Positions 16,727 to 25,022 of a stretch of 64,000 nt of DNA are shown here, piece by piece. The stretch covers positions 1 to 64,000 of the forward strand of contig CAZPVX010000008.1 of assembly GCA_964590135.1 (NCBI GenBank), written 5' to 3'. The notes under the pieces were generated by a model. It made no database searches. It saw nothing but the letters and a program-made list of their open reading frames with translations, and was not told the DNA's origin. Numbering within the stretch: position 1 is the first letter of the stretch; every line of letters begins with the position of its first letter. The position numbers and the translations under genes were made by a program. The DNA comes from JBDHWI01 sp964590135. GTDB taxonomy: Bacteria; Chloroflexota; Anaerolineae; J036; Brachytrichaceae.

Positions 16727-17704
16727 TCAACAAAGCACTTCGGGATTGATGGGGGTGAGCGCCGGCCTGCCGGTCAGCACATTCACGAGATTCTGCGCGG
16801 CGAGCATCGCCATCGCGGTGCGCGTCTTCAAGGTGGCGCTGCCCACGTGCGGCGTGCCGACGAAATTTGGCAGCGCAAACAGGGGGTTGTCCTTTGGCGT
16901 CGGCTCCACCTCGAACACGTCCAGACCGGCGGCCCACGGCCGGCCTCGCTTCAGCGCTTCCACCAGATCTGCCTCCTTCACCACCGCGCCGCGCGCCACG
17001 TTCACGAAGATCGACGTGTCCTTCATCAGCGCGAACTCGCGCGCGCCAAACATGCCGCGCGTCTCGCTTGTCAATGGCGCCGCCATCACCACGAAGTCGC
17101 TCTCACGCAGCAGATCATCGAAGGCGCGATATTCGGCATTTGCCGCGACTTCCAACTGCGGCGAGCGCCGGCGATTGTGATACAGCACGCGCATATTGAA
17201 CGCCATTGCGCGCCGCGCCACCGCTGCGCCAATGCGTCCCGCGCCGACAATGCCGATGGTTGCGCCGGCGACGTCCTGCCCCAGCATGTAGAACGGATGC
17301 CACGCGCCCCACTGGCCGGCCTCGATCATCCGTTGCCCCTCCACCAGCCGGCGCGCCGCAGCCATCAACAACGCCCAGGCGATGTCGGCGGTTGTCTCGG
17401 TCAGCACATCGGGAGTGTTCGTCGCCAGCACGCCACGCGCGGTGAGCGCCGGCACGTCGATGTTGTCGTAACCCACAGCCATGTTCGCCACCACCTTGCA
17501 ACGCGGCGCGGCTTCCAGGAATTCGGCGTTGATCTTCTCGCTCGGCATCACCAGCACGCCATCGCTTTGCGCGGCTTCCCGCAGGAACACGTCGCGCGGG
17601 GCAGCCATCAGGTCATCCCAGATGGCGTGATCGCAGGTCGACGCGATGAGGTCGATGGCCGGCTGGGGAATTTTGCGGGAGATGAAAACGCGTGGTTTTG
17701 CCAT
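16727..17704 (-). CDS. D-2-hydroxyacid dehydrogenase (glyoxylate/hydroxypyruvate reductase type)
   Basis: The 325-residue enzyme should reduce glyoxylate or hydroxypyruvate with NAD(P)H, or oxidise a D-2-hydroxyacid. The Rossmann motif GAGRIG lies at 154-159, and the catalytic triad is Arg238 (VARGAVV), Glu267 (DVFEVEP) and His286 (TPHVGSAT). The basic run NRRR shortly after the second dinucleotide strand suggests NADPH preference. Length and spacing are normal for the GyaR/GRHPR group. TACACT lies 11 nt before the ATG with no Shine-Dalgarno site. Confidence 0.88.
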   Translation of the reverse strand: MAKPRVFISRKIPQPAIDLIASTCDHAIWDDLMAAPRDVFLREAAQSDGVLVMPSEKINAEFLEAAPRCKVVANMAVGYDNIDVPALTARGVLATNTPDVLTETTADIAWALLMAAARRLVEGQRMIEAGQWGAWHPFYMLGQDVAGATIGIVGAGRIGAAVARRAMAFNMRVLYHNRRRSPQLEVAANAEYRAFDDLLRESDFVVMAAPLTSETRGMFGAREFALMKDTSIFVNVARGAVVKEADLVEALKRGRPWAAGLDVFEVEPTPKDNPLFALPNFVGTPHVGSATLKTRTAMAMLAAQNLVNVLTGRPALTPINPEVLC

Positions 17705-17715
17705 GATACGCCGGC

Positions 17716-17721
17716 AGTGTA
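17716..17721 (-). promoter_or_regulatory. -10-like TACACT before the hydroxyacid dehydrogenase
   Basis: TACACT (reverse strand) ends 11 nt before the ATG at 17704. The expected transcript start is within about 5 nt of the start codon, so the mRNA is possibly leaderless. Confidence 0.4.
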
Positions 17722-17731
17722 GCGCAGCTTG

Positions 17732-18778
17732 TCACGGTCTGCTCACACTTGGCGCATACACCCAATGCGTTGGCGTGAACACGACACTGCTGCGAATCTG
17801 GCCGCTGTCGCTGCTCAGCATCAACGACGACACATCGACCGCCTCGAAGTCCGCGCCTTTCAAGGTGCGAAACGCGCTCACGAGCATGTCGTCGTCCCAC
17901 AGCGGATTGTGTTCGCCGCCGATGTACCAGTTGCTGCCGTTGTCGGCCAGAATGATGCCGTAACGCTTGAACGCGGTGAAGACGACCTGGATGTCCTGCG
18001 GATAGCCCGACAGGTTTTTTGACGCTTTCAGACGAAAACGCTGCCCCATCGCCGGCACATTCGGATCGGTGATGGAAGAGGCGAAGTGACGCGCCGGCCA
18101 CACGAATGCGCGTTGCGTCTGTGCCGCGGTGAAGCGAATGGCATGCGCGATCTCGCCGGCTTTCACCTCGTCGTAGCGAATGAGGCCAGGCAACATCGGC
18201 AGGCCGGCGGCATCGGCGCTCGTCCACCCGGCCGGCCGCAGCGCGTGCGATCTCAAGTCGTAGATCGCGCTCGAATCCACCTGCCACTGCGCATCGTCGA
18301 TCTTGAAAGCGCGATACAACTCGTAGAGTTTGCACTCACCCTGCTTCAGCACCAGCACGTGCCGGTCGCCGGCGGCATTTGCGCCGCCCTCCACTGGTGC
18401 ATTGGGCGGAATGGGCATCGGCCCCTTGTCACTTTCATTGGGAAAACCATCTGGCCCGAAGGTGACATTTACGTTTGGCTGTGTCGCCGGCGCCACCACG
18501 AACGGGATGCCGATCGGCGCGCCCTGCCAGAACGTGCCGAAGTCGGGATGCAGCGCAGTGTTCATGCCGATGCTGTTGATGAACGCCGCTGAGCGCGGGT
18601 GCGCTGGCAGCGCGTCGATGCGCGCGTTCCAGATGTTGTCGGCGGGGAAGATGGGGCAGTTGGCGATCTGAGGTGAGGCAGTCACGCCGGCGTGTGCAGG
18701 TGCTGCTGCGCCGGCCAGGCACAGCGCGATGGCGCACGCGATGAGGATCGTCTTGTGCATGCGCAGAATCATGCGCAT
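17732..18778 (-). CDS. secreted hypothetical protein
   Basis: The protein has about 348 residues from the ATG at 18778; a TTG at 18796 and another ATG at 18760 are alternatives. A clear signal peptide (KTILIACAIALCLAGAAAPAHA) ends in AHA, a signal-peptidase-I-like site. The mature protein starts with NCPIFPADNIWNARIDALP and contains several Trp- and Asp-rich segments, including DNGSNWYIGGEHNPLWDD, but no catalytic motif I recognise. Similar uncharacterised secreted proteins with the FPADNIWN block occur in other bacteria. Possibly a beta-rich extracellular protein; function unknown. Confidence 0.65.
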   Translation of the reverse strand: MRMILRMHKTILIACAIALCLAGAAAPAHAGVTASPQIANCPIFPADNIWNARIDALPAHPRSAAFINSIGMNTALHPDFGTFWQGAPIGIPFVVAPATQPNVNVTFGPDGFPNESDKGPMPIPPNAPVEGGANAAGDRHVLVLKQGECKLYELYRAFKIDDAQWQVDSSAIYDLRSHALRPAGWTSADAAGLPMLPGLIRYDEVKAGEIAHAIRFTAAQTQRAFVWPARHFASSITDPNVPAMGQRFRLKASKNLSGYPQDIQVVFTAFKRYGIILADNGSNWYIGGEHNPLWDDDMLVSAFRTLKGADFEAVDVSSLMLSSDSGQIRSSVVFTPTHWVYAPSVSRP

Positions 18779-18927
18779 GTGCTGGCAACGTTTCAATCAC
18801 GGGCGGGTAATCGTCGTGCAACTGCTTGATTGGGCTCCGGGTGGAAGTAGGCTATTCGTCAGACGCGCCGGCGCGCCTGTCCACCCTGGCTAACCCATCG
18901 GCGGATGCACGATGCGTTGGTTGTAGC

Positions 18928-18933
18928 TAGAAT
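18928..18933 (+). promoter_or_regulatory. -10-like TAGAAT before the ThuA-like gene
   Basis: TAGAAT ends 9 nt before the ATG at 18943 and no Shine-Dalgarno sequence is present, consistent with a leaderless mRNA. Confidence 0.5.
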
Positions 18934-18942
18934 CTGTTTGCT

Positions 18943-19719
18943 ATGGCAGACAAACTCACTGTAACTGTGTGGCATGAGTATCGCCACGAAAAGACGCATA
19001 AGGAAGTTTCGGACATCTACCCCAAGGGCATGCACATCGCCATCGCCGATGGCCTGCGCGAAAATGGCATCACCGATGTCCGCACCGCCACGCTGGACGA
19101 GCCTGAACATGGCCTGACCGACGAAGTGCTGAAAACCACCGACGTGATGATCTGGTGGGGGCATATGGCGCATGGTGAAGTGAAGGACGAAATTGCGCAG
19201 AAAGTGGCCCAGCGCGTCCGCGACGGCATGGGGCTGATCGTGCTGCACTCCGGTCACTTCTCCAAGCCGTTCAAGATTCTGATGGGCACCGATTGCTCGC
19301 TGCGCTGGCGCGAGGCCAACGACAAAGAGCGCCTGTGGGTGGTGAACCCTGGTCACCCCATCGTGCAGGGGCTGCCGGATTACTTCGAGCTGCCGGCGGA
19401 AGAGATGTATGGCGAGCACTTCGGCATCCCCCAGCCCGACGAACTGGTCTTTATCAGCTGGTTCACTGGTGGCGAAGTGTTTCGCAGCGGCTGCTGCTGG
19501 CAACGCAACATGGGCAAAGTGTTCTACTTCCGCCCAGGCCACGAGACCTACCCGAGCTACTACGATGCAAACGTGCGCAAGGTCATCGCCAACGCCGCGC
19601 GCTGGGCTGCACCGACGCTCGTTTCAGCCTTCACGCGCAATGTCCGCGGCCCATCGAAACCGCTGGAAGATCTTGGCACTTCTGCGCTGACCAAAGATCC
19701 GTCACTGCACGGGCATTGA
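18943..19719 (+). CDS. ThuA-like (trehalose utilization) domain protein
   Basis: The 258-residue cytoplasmic protein has a class-I glutamine-amidotransferase-like fold of the ThuA type: VTVWHEYRHEK, DVMIWWGHMAHG, GLIVLHSGHFSKPF and FYFRPGHETYP. ThuA proteins are linked to disaccharide catabolism and keto-sugar formation, but this subgroup is usually annotated only by domain and has no assigned reaction. The glutamine-amidotransferase cysteine is not evident at the usual position; histidines dominate. The gene appears monocistronic and is followed by the inverted-repeat cassette at 19726. Confidence 0.82.
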   Translation: MADKLTVTVWHEYRHEKTHKEVSDIYPKGMHIAIADGLRENGITDVRTATLDEPEHGLTDEVLKTTDVMIWWGHMAHGEVKDEIAQKVAQRVRDGMGLIVLHSGHFSKPFKILMGTDCSLRWREANDKERLWVVNPGHPIVQGLPDYFELPAEEMYGEHFGIPQPDELVFISWFTGGEVFRSGCCWQRNMGKVFYFRPGHETYPSYYDANVRKVIANAARWAAPTLVSAFTRNVRGPSKPLEDLGTSALTKDPSLHGH

Positions 19720-19756
19720 GTCAGATGAACGGGTGAAAGGGTGATCGGGTGAGGGG

Positions 19757-20167
19757 ATGAATCATGACAAACACATGGCTGAAAAAATCAAGACCCATCG
19801 CGATCTTCAGGTTTACCAAAATGCATTCGAAGCTGCAATGCGCATCTTCGAATGCACTCGCTCCTTTCCCAAGGAAGAAACCTATTCACTGACAAGCCAA
19901 ATCGTGCGCTCGTCGCGATCGGTATGCGCGAATTTGACTGAAGCTTGGAGAAAACGAAGATATGAAGGCGCCTTTATCAGCAAACTTTCGGATGCAGAAA
20001 GTGAGGCTGCTGAGACGCAATCGTGGCTCGAATTTGCTGTGCGATGCAAATACATGGAATCCGAGATCGCCCGACCGCTATATATGGACTATGACGCAAT
20101 CCTGACGACTATTGTCGGCATGATCAACCATCCCGAAACGTGGGTTATGCCTACTGGTAGAAAATAG
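19757..20167 (+). CDS. four-helix-bundle protein (23S rRNA IVS / S23-type)
   Basis: The 136-residue protein matches the four-helix-bundle family encoded in 23S rRNA intervening sequences and related to Avd of diversity-generating retroelements: THRDLQVYQNAFEAAM, FPKEETYSLTSQIVRSSRSV, CANLTEAWRKRRYEG, and SEAAETQSWLEFA. Starts at 19757 or 19775 are possible. The family is RNA- or protein-binding with no established enzymatic role. No rRNA gene or reverse transcriptase is nearby, so it is a stand-alone copy. It has lower GC and is bracketed by inverted repeats, which suggests gene mobility. Confidence 0.85.
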   Translation: MNHDKHMAEKIKTHRDLQVYQNAFEAAMRIFECTRSFPKEETYSLTSQIVRSSRSVCANLTEAWRKRRYEGAFISKLSDAESEAAETQSWLEFAVRCKYMESEIARPLYMDYDAILTTIVGMINHPETWVMPTGRK

Positions 20168-20170
20168 CGC

Positions 20171-20199
20171 GAAGGGGTGATCTTGTGAATCACCCCTTC
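20171..20199 (+). terminator. hairpin after the four-helix-bundle gene
   Basis: Perfect 10-nt arms GAAGGGGTGA and TCACCCCTTC surround a 9-nt loop. It lies 3 nt after the gene's stop and before the convergent BI-1 gene. Confidence 0.6.
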
Positions 20200-20224
20200 A
20201 CCTGTTCACCCGTTCAGGTTTGCG

Positions 20225-20953
20225 CTAGCGGCGATTGCCGAACAATCGCAGCAGCATCAGGAACAGGTTGATGAAGTCCAGATAAAGGGCGAGTGCGCCC
20301 AGCACGGCTGCCTTGCTCTTGATTTCCACCAGCTTCTCCTCGCCGTCCACAGTTTGCATCGCAAAACCATTCGCCATACGCTTGATGCGCTGGGTGTCAT
20401 ACGCCGTCAGCGCGACAAACACGACCACGCCAACGATGCTCACGATCCAGTACAGCGCGCTGCTGCGCAGAAAGATGTTGACGATGGAAGCGATGATGAT
20501 GCCGATCAGCGCCATGATGGCGATGTTGCCCACTTTGGTCAGATCGGTCTTGGTGACGAAGCCATAGACGCTGATGACAGCAAACATGCCGGCGGTGATG
20601 AAGAACACCGTCGCAATCGACTCTGCCGTGTAGACCAGAAACAGCGTCGAGAACGTCACGCCAGTCAGCGCGGCATACGCGATGAACAGGCCGGTGGCAA
20701 CGCCGCTGCTGAGCTTGTTCACGGCCAGGCTCAACACGAACACCACGCCCAGTTGCGCCAGCACGAGCAACAGCATGAATGGCCCGCTCATCAACTGCAT
20801 CATGAATGCTTCATTCGAGAACGTTGCAGTGGCAACGAGGCCGGTGATGCCCAGCGCAATCGCCATCCACGCATACACCTTGGTGATGAATGCGCGCTCG
20901 ACAGCCGGATCAGAAACAATCGGTTGGGATTGGGTAACGCCGTATGGATTCAT
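20225..20953 (-). CDS. Bax inhibitor-1/YccA family membrane protein
   Basis: The 242-residue protein has seven hydrophobic segments and the BI-1 signature regions: AFITKVYAWMAIALGITGLV near the N-terminus and YDTQRIKRMANG followed by ALALYLDFINLFLMLLRLF at the C-terminus. Bacterial BI-1 homologues are pH-sensitive calcium-leak channels or partners of FtsH. The ATG at 20953 has AGGAG 8 nt upstream; the longer frame to 20992 is less likely. TACACT lies near 21000 as a possible -10, giving a leader of about 40 nt. It is transcribed alone. Confidence 0.9.
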   Translation of the reverse strand: MNPYGVTQSQPIVSDPAVERAFITKVYAWMAIALGITGLVATATFSNEAFMMQLMSGPFMLLLVLAQLGVVFVLSLAVNKLSSGVATGLFIAYAALTGVTFSTLFLVYTAESIATVFFITAGMFAVISVYGFVTKTDLTKVGNIAIMALIGIIIASIVNIFLRSSALYWIVSIVGVVVFVALTAYDTQRIKRMANGFAMQTVDGEEKLVEIKSKAAVLGALALYLDFINLFLMLLRLFGNRR

Positions 20954-21027
20954 TGATTTTCTCCTTGCACAAGGACATCTTGTCCACTGCAATGGGCACA
21001 GTGTAGCGCGATTTGCTGAGCGCCGGC

Positions 21028-21681
21028 TTATGCCAGGCCATGCCGGCGCGCAATGTCAGCGGCCTGGGTGCGATTCTCCGCCTGCAATTTGCCAAGGATA
21101 TTCGAGACGTGATTCTTCACCGTGCCTTCGGTGATGTGCAACCGCTCGGCAATCTCACGGTTGCTGCTGCCCTGCGCCAGCAACACCAGCACTTCACGCT
21201 CGCGTTCCGAGAGGTCGAAGGGTAATGTGCCGCCGGCTGGCTTTTCGTCGCGCGCCGCCAATTCGCGCAATGCGCGCGAGGCAATTTCCGGCTGAATGAA
21301 CACATCGCCGGCATGCACGCGCCGAATCGTGTCGATCAATTGCTCGGCCGGCGCATCCTTCAGCAGGTAGCCCATCGCGCCGGCGCGGATGCTCTGAAAA
21401 ACGTAGTCGTCACGGTTGAACGTGGTCAGCACAATCACTTTTGCCGCCGGCCACGCCGCGCAAATAGCTTGCGTCGCCTCCACACCGCTCATGCGCGGCA
21501 TTTGCACGTCCGTCAGGATGACGGATGGGCGTAGGTGCAGCGCCTGCTGCACGCCCTCTTCGCCGTTGCTGGCCTCGCCGACCACGCGCAAATCCTCTTC
21601 CAGTTCCAGGATCGTCCGCAGACCTTGCCGCATCAACGTCTGGTCCTCGATGAGCAAGATGGTGATGTCACCGGTGCTCAT
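21028..21681 (-). CDS. NarL/LuxR-type response regulator
   Basis: The 217-residue protein has an N-terminal receiver domain with Asp58 (VILTDVQMPRMSG) as phospho-acceptor, acidic residues near IED at 11-13 and the conserved Lys in LLKDAP. The C-terminal LuxR helix-turn-helix reads LSEREREVLVLLAQGSSNRE. GAGGAGAGA precedes the ATG at 21681; an upstream frame to 21795 is not supported. It follows the kinase gene by about 120 nt on the same strand, the last member of the transporter-plus-sensor cluster. Confidence 0.92.
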   Translation of the reverse strand: MSTGDITILLIEDQTLMRQGLRTILELEEDLRVVGEASNGEEGVQQALHLRPSVILTDVQMPRMSGVEATQAICAAWPAAKVIVLTTFNRDDYVFQSIRAGAMGYLLKDAPAEQLIDTIRRVHAGDVFIQPEIASRALRELAARDEKPAGGTLPFDLSEREREVLVLLAQGSSNREIAERLHITEGTVKNHVSNILGKLQAENRTQAADIARRHGLA

Positions 21682-21800
21682 GGTCTCTCCTCGCGCAGCT
21701 GCGCCGTGGCTGCATCGCGCGGCGCCAGCCAGCGTTGCAGTCGCATGTTCGTTGGGTTGTCGATTCCATGAGATTCCATTCTGCGCGCCGCGCATTCACA

Positions 21801-23036
21801 TCAAATGAGCGGTATGCGCGCTTGCATGCGTGTGCCAATGACATTTTCGTCGATCTTCAGTTCGCCGCCCACGCCTTCGATGCGCTCCTGCATGCCGCGC
21901 AAGCCGAAGTGGCCGGCGCGGTTGAGTGCATCCACCGGCAATCCGATGCCGTCGTCAATCACGCGCAACGTCACGCCGGTTGCGTCGCAATCCACGCCTA
22001 CATCGGCATGGCGGGCGCGCGCGTGCTTCTCGATGTTGGTCAGCGCCTCCTGTGCCACGCTCCAGATCGCTTCAGCCACGGGCAGGCTAAGCGCATCAGC
22101 CTGCGGCGCGATGTTGCACGTCACTGTCACGCCACTGCGCTGGCTCATGGCAGCGCACATTTCCTGCACAGCCTGGCGAAGCGGCCGGCTGCCCAGTCCG
22201 GGGGCGCGCAGGCCGGCCAGCGAGCGCCGCAAGGCATCCATGCTCTCACGCGTCAGCGCCTTCATCTGATCCATCTGCGCCGCCGCGCGATCCGGGTCCT
22301 TCTTGTAGAGCCGCTGCGTCGCCTCCAGTTGCACGCTGAGCGCGACAAGGGCGTGGCCGAGATTGTCGTGCATGTCACGGGCGATGCGCTCGCGCTCCTT
22401 TAGTGCCGCCAACTCGCCTTCCCGCGCGCGGGCTGCATCCAGCTCATGATAGGCTGCCTGCAATTCCTGTATCAACACCTTGCGGCGCGCCCCAAATTCT
22501 GTCAATTTGCACATGAAGAAATAGTACGTCGATGCGAGAAGCGCGACAGGAAATCCAGCCAGCAAGCTGAAAGGATTGGCCATGATTGCCTGTGGGGTAA
22601 TCAATGACACGTAGAAGGAAAAGGTCATCACCCACAGGACGGCAAGGCCGGCCCACAGAGACAGCGCCAGGCTGAACACATGACCCAGATACATCCAGAA
22701 CAAATTTGTGCAGATGGGTTCAATGGCTTGCTGGATGAAAACCAGCGCCGGCGCAACCACGAAGCTGAGGATCAATCGATTCCGTTGGGGCGGCCAACAA
22801 TCGGTGAAGATGAATGTGCGCGCGTAGATGCCGGCTTGCATGAGCGTAAGCAGCACCAGCAGCGCATGCTGCGCGCCGAGCGCGTTGCGCATCGCAGCGG
22901 TATACAGCGCCAATCCCAGGTGAAGCGCCATCATCGAATAGGTGATGATGTGCCAGAAGACGGCAAAACGACCGAAGAAAATATCCTCTGGGTAAGGGTT
23001 TTCGCTCAACGCCGGCAACTGGTTTCGCTCGCTCAT
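21801..23036 (-). CDS. sensor histidine kinase (DesK/NarX HisKA_3 type)
   Basis: The 411-residue kinase has five or six membrane segments in its first ~180 residues and no large external sensor domain, which suggests membrane or intramembrane sensing. A coiled segment leads to the HisKA_3 dimerisation helix with His223 in RIARDMHDNLGHAL. The ATPase domain has EALTNIEKHARA (N box), VIDDGIGLP (G1) and GHFGLRGMQERIE (G2). Its partner regulator is immediately downstream and an ABC exporter is just upstream, so the likely target is that exporter's expression. Confidence 0.9.
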   Translation of the reverse strand: MSERNQLPALSENPYPEDIFFGRFAVFWHIITYSMMALHLGLALYTAAMRNALGAQHALLVLLTLMQAGIYARTFIFTDCWPPQRNRLILSFVVAPALVFIQQAIEPICTNLFWMYLGHVFSLALSLWAGLAVLWVMTFSFYVSLITPQAIMANPFSLLAGFPVALLASTYYFFMCKLTEFGARRKVLIQELQAAYHELDAARAREGELAALKERERIARDMHDNLGHALVALSVQLEATQRLYKKDPDRAAAQMDQMKALTRESMDALRRSLAGLRAPGLGSRPLRQAVQEMCAAMSQRSGVTVTCNIAPQADALSLPVAEAIWSVAQEALTNIEKHARARHADVGVDCDATGVTLRVIDDGIGLPVDALNRAGHFGLRGMQERIEGVGGELKIDENVIGTRMQARIPLI

Positions 23037-23103
23037 CGTTCAAATCATGTCGCCCAACCCCCTTCATCCAAGTCGGGGGTTGGGCAGAATGGTCGCTGCA
23101 ATG

Positions 23104-23853
23104 TTACTGCTTTGCTTCCCAACGAAAGAAGCGCGTGGCAAGCAAGCCGGCGATCACGGTATAGGTCACGACGAGCAGCACGTTGCGCAGCAAGTCGTTG
23201 CTGAGATGCCCATCCATCAGCGGAGTGCGCACCAGTTCACCCACCGCGTAGGCCGGCAGGAAGCGGGCCGGATTTTGCAGCCATTCAGGCAACATCTCGA
23301 ACGGCAGCACCAGGCCGGCGACGAACATTTGCAGAAAGTAGAACAGTTGCCCAACCACCAGCGCCGTATTCTGCTTCGGCGCAAGGCTGCTGATGCATTG
23401 CCCCAGCGCCACCGATACGATCACCGCAATCAAGATCATCGGCAGGCTGATGAGCAGGCCGTCGAGCGTGGTCGTCCATTGAAAGGCAACCCGGGCAAAT
23501 GCCATCACCAACACTGTCTGCATGAGGCACGCAACCAGGTTGACGACAACATAGGCGCTGAAAAGCATCGCCGGCGGGGTCGGGGTGGCTTGCAGCCGGC
23601 GCAGCACGCCACTTTCGCGCATCTGCATCATGAACGCCGAGCCGCCGATCATGCCGAACGACAGGATATTCAGCACCACCACGCCTGGCACCACCCAGGT
23701 CATGTAGTCGGCGTCGTTGATCACGCCGCTGCTGAACACCACCCGATAGATCACCAGCAAAAACACGGGAAATACGAGATTCCAGAAGAGCGTCTGCGGC
23801 TCCCGCGCATACGACAGGAACAGAGATCGTGACAAAATCCAAAAGCGTTTCAT
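23104..23853 (-). CDS. ABC-2 type transporter permease
   Basis: From the ATG at 23853 the protein has 249 residues and about six membrane segments, typical of ABC-2 permeases. It has the common MQMRESGVLRRLQATPTPP coupling-helix region before the central helices and an LGQCISSLAPKQNTA segment. It is encoded about 100 nt after the ATPase gene on the same strand, and together they would form a drug/lipid-type exporter. A longer frame to 23901 begins without a better start. Confidence 0.88.
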   Translation of the reverse strand: MKRFWILSRSLFLSYAREPQTLFWNLVFPVFLLVIYRVVFSSGVINDADYMTWVVPGVVVLNILSFGMIGGSAFMMQMRESGVLRRLQATPTPPAMLFSAYVVVNLVACLMQTVLVMAFARVAFQWTTTLDGLLISLPMILIAVIVSVALGQCISSLAPKQNTALVVGQLFYFLQMFVAGLVLPFEMLPEWLQNPARFLPAYAVGELVRTPLMDGHLSNDLLRNVLLVVTYTVIAGLLATRFFRWEAKQ

Positions 23854-23953
23854 GGGGAGTTCTATCCTTTCTGGCGCAAGGACACAGCGGCGAACGAGCA
23901 AATATCGGATTCATGCGCCGCTCGCCTTTTTATCTGCGGCCAGGGCTTTAAGA

Positions 23954-24898
23954 CTAGTTGAGTGAATAACCCGTCAGCTTGAGATATACGTCTTCAAGGT
24001 TGGGCTGGCGAATGGCGATGTCGCGCAGCGTGCGGCCATGTTTGGCCGCCAGCTCGTACAGCGCGTTCAATGTGGCAGTAGGCTGCGCTGTTTCAATCTC
24101 CAGGTTCCCGCCGGTGTAGCGCACTGCGGCGGCGCCGGCCAATAGCCGCACCTGCTCAAGCGGCAACTCAATCGTCCCTTTCAGCATCGGGTTGATGCCC
24201 ATGCCGGCGACCAACTGCTGCGGCGTGTCACATGCGACCACTCGCCCACGATCCATGATGGCCACCCGCCCGCACAGCGATTCGGCTTCGTCCATGCTGT
24301 GCGTGGTCAACACCACCGTGCGGCCCTGCTCTTTGAATTCACGGATCATTGCCCACACAGCGCGCCGCGCGCCGGGGTCCAGCGCTTCCGTCGGCTCATC
24401 GAGCAGCACGATGGCGGGATCAGTTGACACGGCGATGGCAAGTGACAATCGCTGCTGCTGGCCGCCTGACATTTGTCGCGCCAGTTTGTTTGCCTGGTCG
24501 ACCAGGTCGAAGCGCTTGAGCAGGGAATGGATTTGCTCGCGAGTGAGGAAGGTGTCGTAAAGCGCGGCATATGCTTCGATCAACTCCGCCGCCTTCAGCC
24601 CATCCATCAGCGCAGTGCGCTGCAATTGAACACCGAGCATGCGCTTGACTTGCGCATCATGCTTCATCACATCCAGGCCGGCCACAGCCACGCTGCCGGC
24701 ATCGGGTTGATGCAACCCTTGAATGCAGGATAGCAGGGTGGTCTTACCGGCGCCGTTTGGTCCAAGCAACCCAAAGATCTCTCCGCGCTTTACGCGCAGA
24801 TTCACATCGTTGAGCGCATTCACGCGCTGTCTGGCAGTCTTGTAGTGCGCGCTGATCTGGCTCACTTCAATTACGTTTTCAGTCGCTTTCTCATTCAT
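23954..24898 (-). CDS. ABC transporter ATP-binding protein (DrrA/CcmA-like)
   Basis: The 314-residue ATPase has Walker A GPNGAGKT at 46-53, signature MSGGQQQRL, Walker B IVLLDEPTEALDP and the switch histidine in VVLTTHSMDEAE. The C-terminal ~90 residues are the extra domain of DrrA-type subunits. AGGAG lies 9 nt before the ATG. It is the first gene of a four-gene minus-strand cluster (ATPase, permease, kinase, regulator), the same plan as known antibiotic- or lipid-responsive exporters with DesK-type regulation in Firmicutes. Confidence 0.92.
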   Translation of the reverse strand: MNEKATENVIEVSQISAHYKTARQRVNALNDVNLRVKRGEIFGLLGPNGAGKTTLLSCIQGLHQPDAGSVAVAGLDVMKHDAQVKRMLGVQLQRTALMDGLKAAELIEAYAALYDTFLTREQIHSLLKRFDLVDQANKLARQMSGGQQQRLSLAIAVSTDPAIVLLDEPTEALDPGARRAVWAMIREFKEQGRTVVLTTHSMDEAESLCGRVAIMDRGRVVACDTPQQLVAGMGINPMLKGTIELPLEQVRLLAGAAAVRYTGGNLEIETAQPTATLNALYELAAKHGRTLRDIAIRQPNLEDVYLKLTGYSLN

Positions 24899-25022
24899 GA
24901 GCGTTATCTCCTTGTGTTGCCAAAGAGAATACGCAATGGATGACCGCCTTTGAAGTGTGAAAGGATCGATTGGGAGAGTGCAATCAGATAGATCGCACTA
25001 TGTCGAAAGTCATGTCGCTGCG

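Larger units (their letters stand above)
19726..20216. mobile_element. inverted-repeat-flanked four-helix-bundle cassette
   Basis: TGAACGGGTGAA (19726-19737) and TTCACCCGTTCA (20205-20216) are perfect 12-nt inverted repeats that bracket one small gene. Inside them are degenerate GGTGA-rich units such as GGGTGAAAGGGTGATCGGGT and a hairpin at 20171-20199. The enclosed gene is poorer in GC than its neighbours. The layout suggests a small mobile or formerly mobile cassette without its own transposase; this is an inference. Confidence 0.5.
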
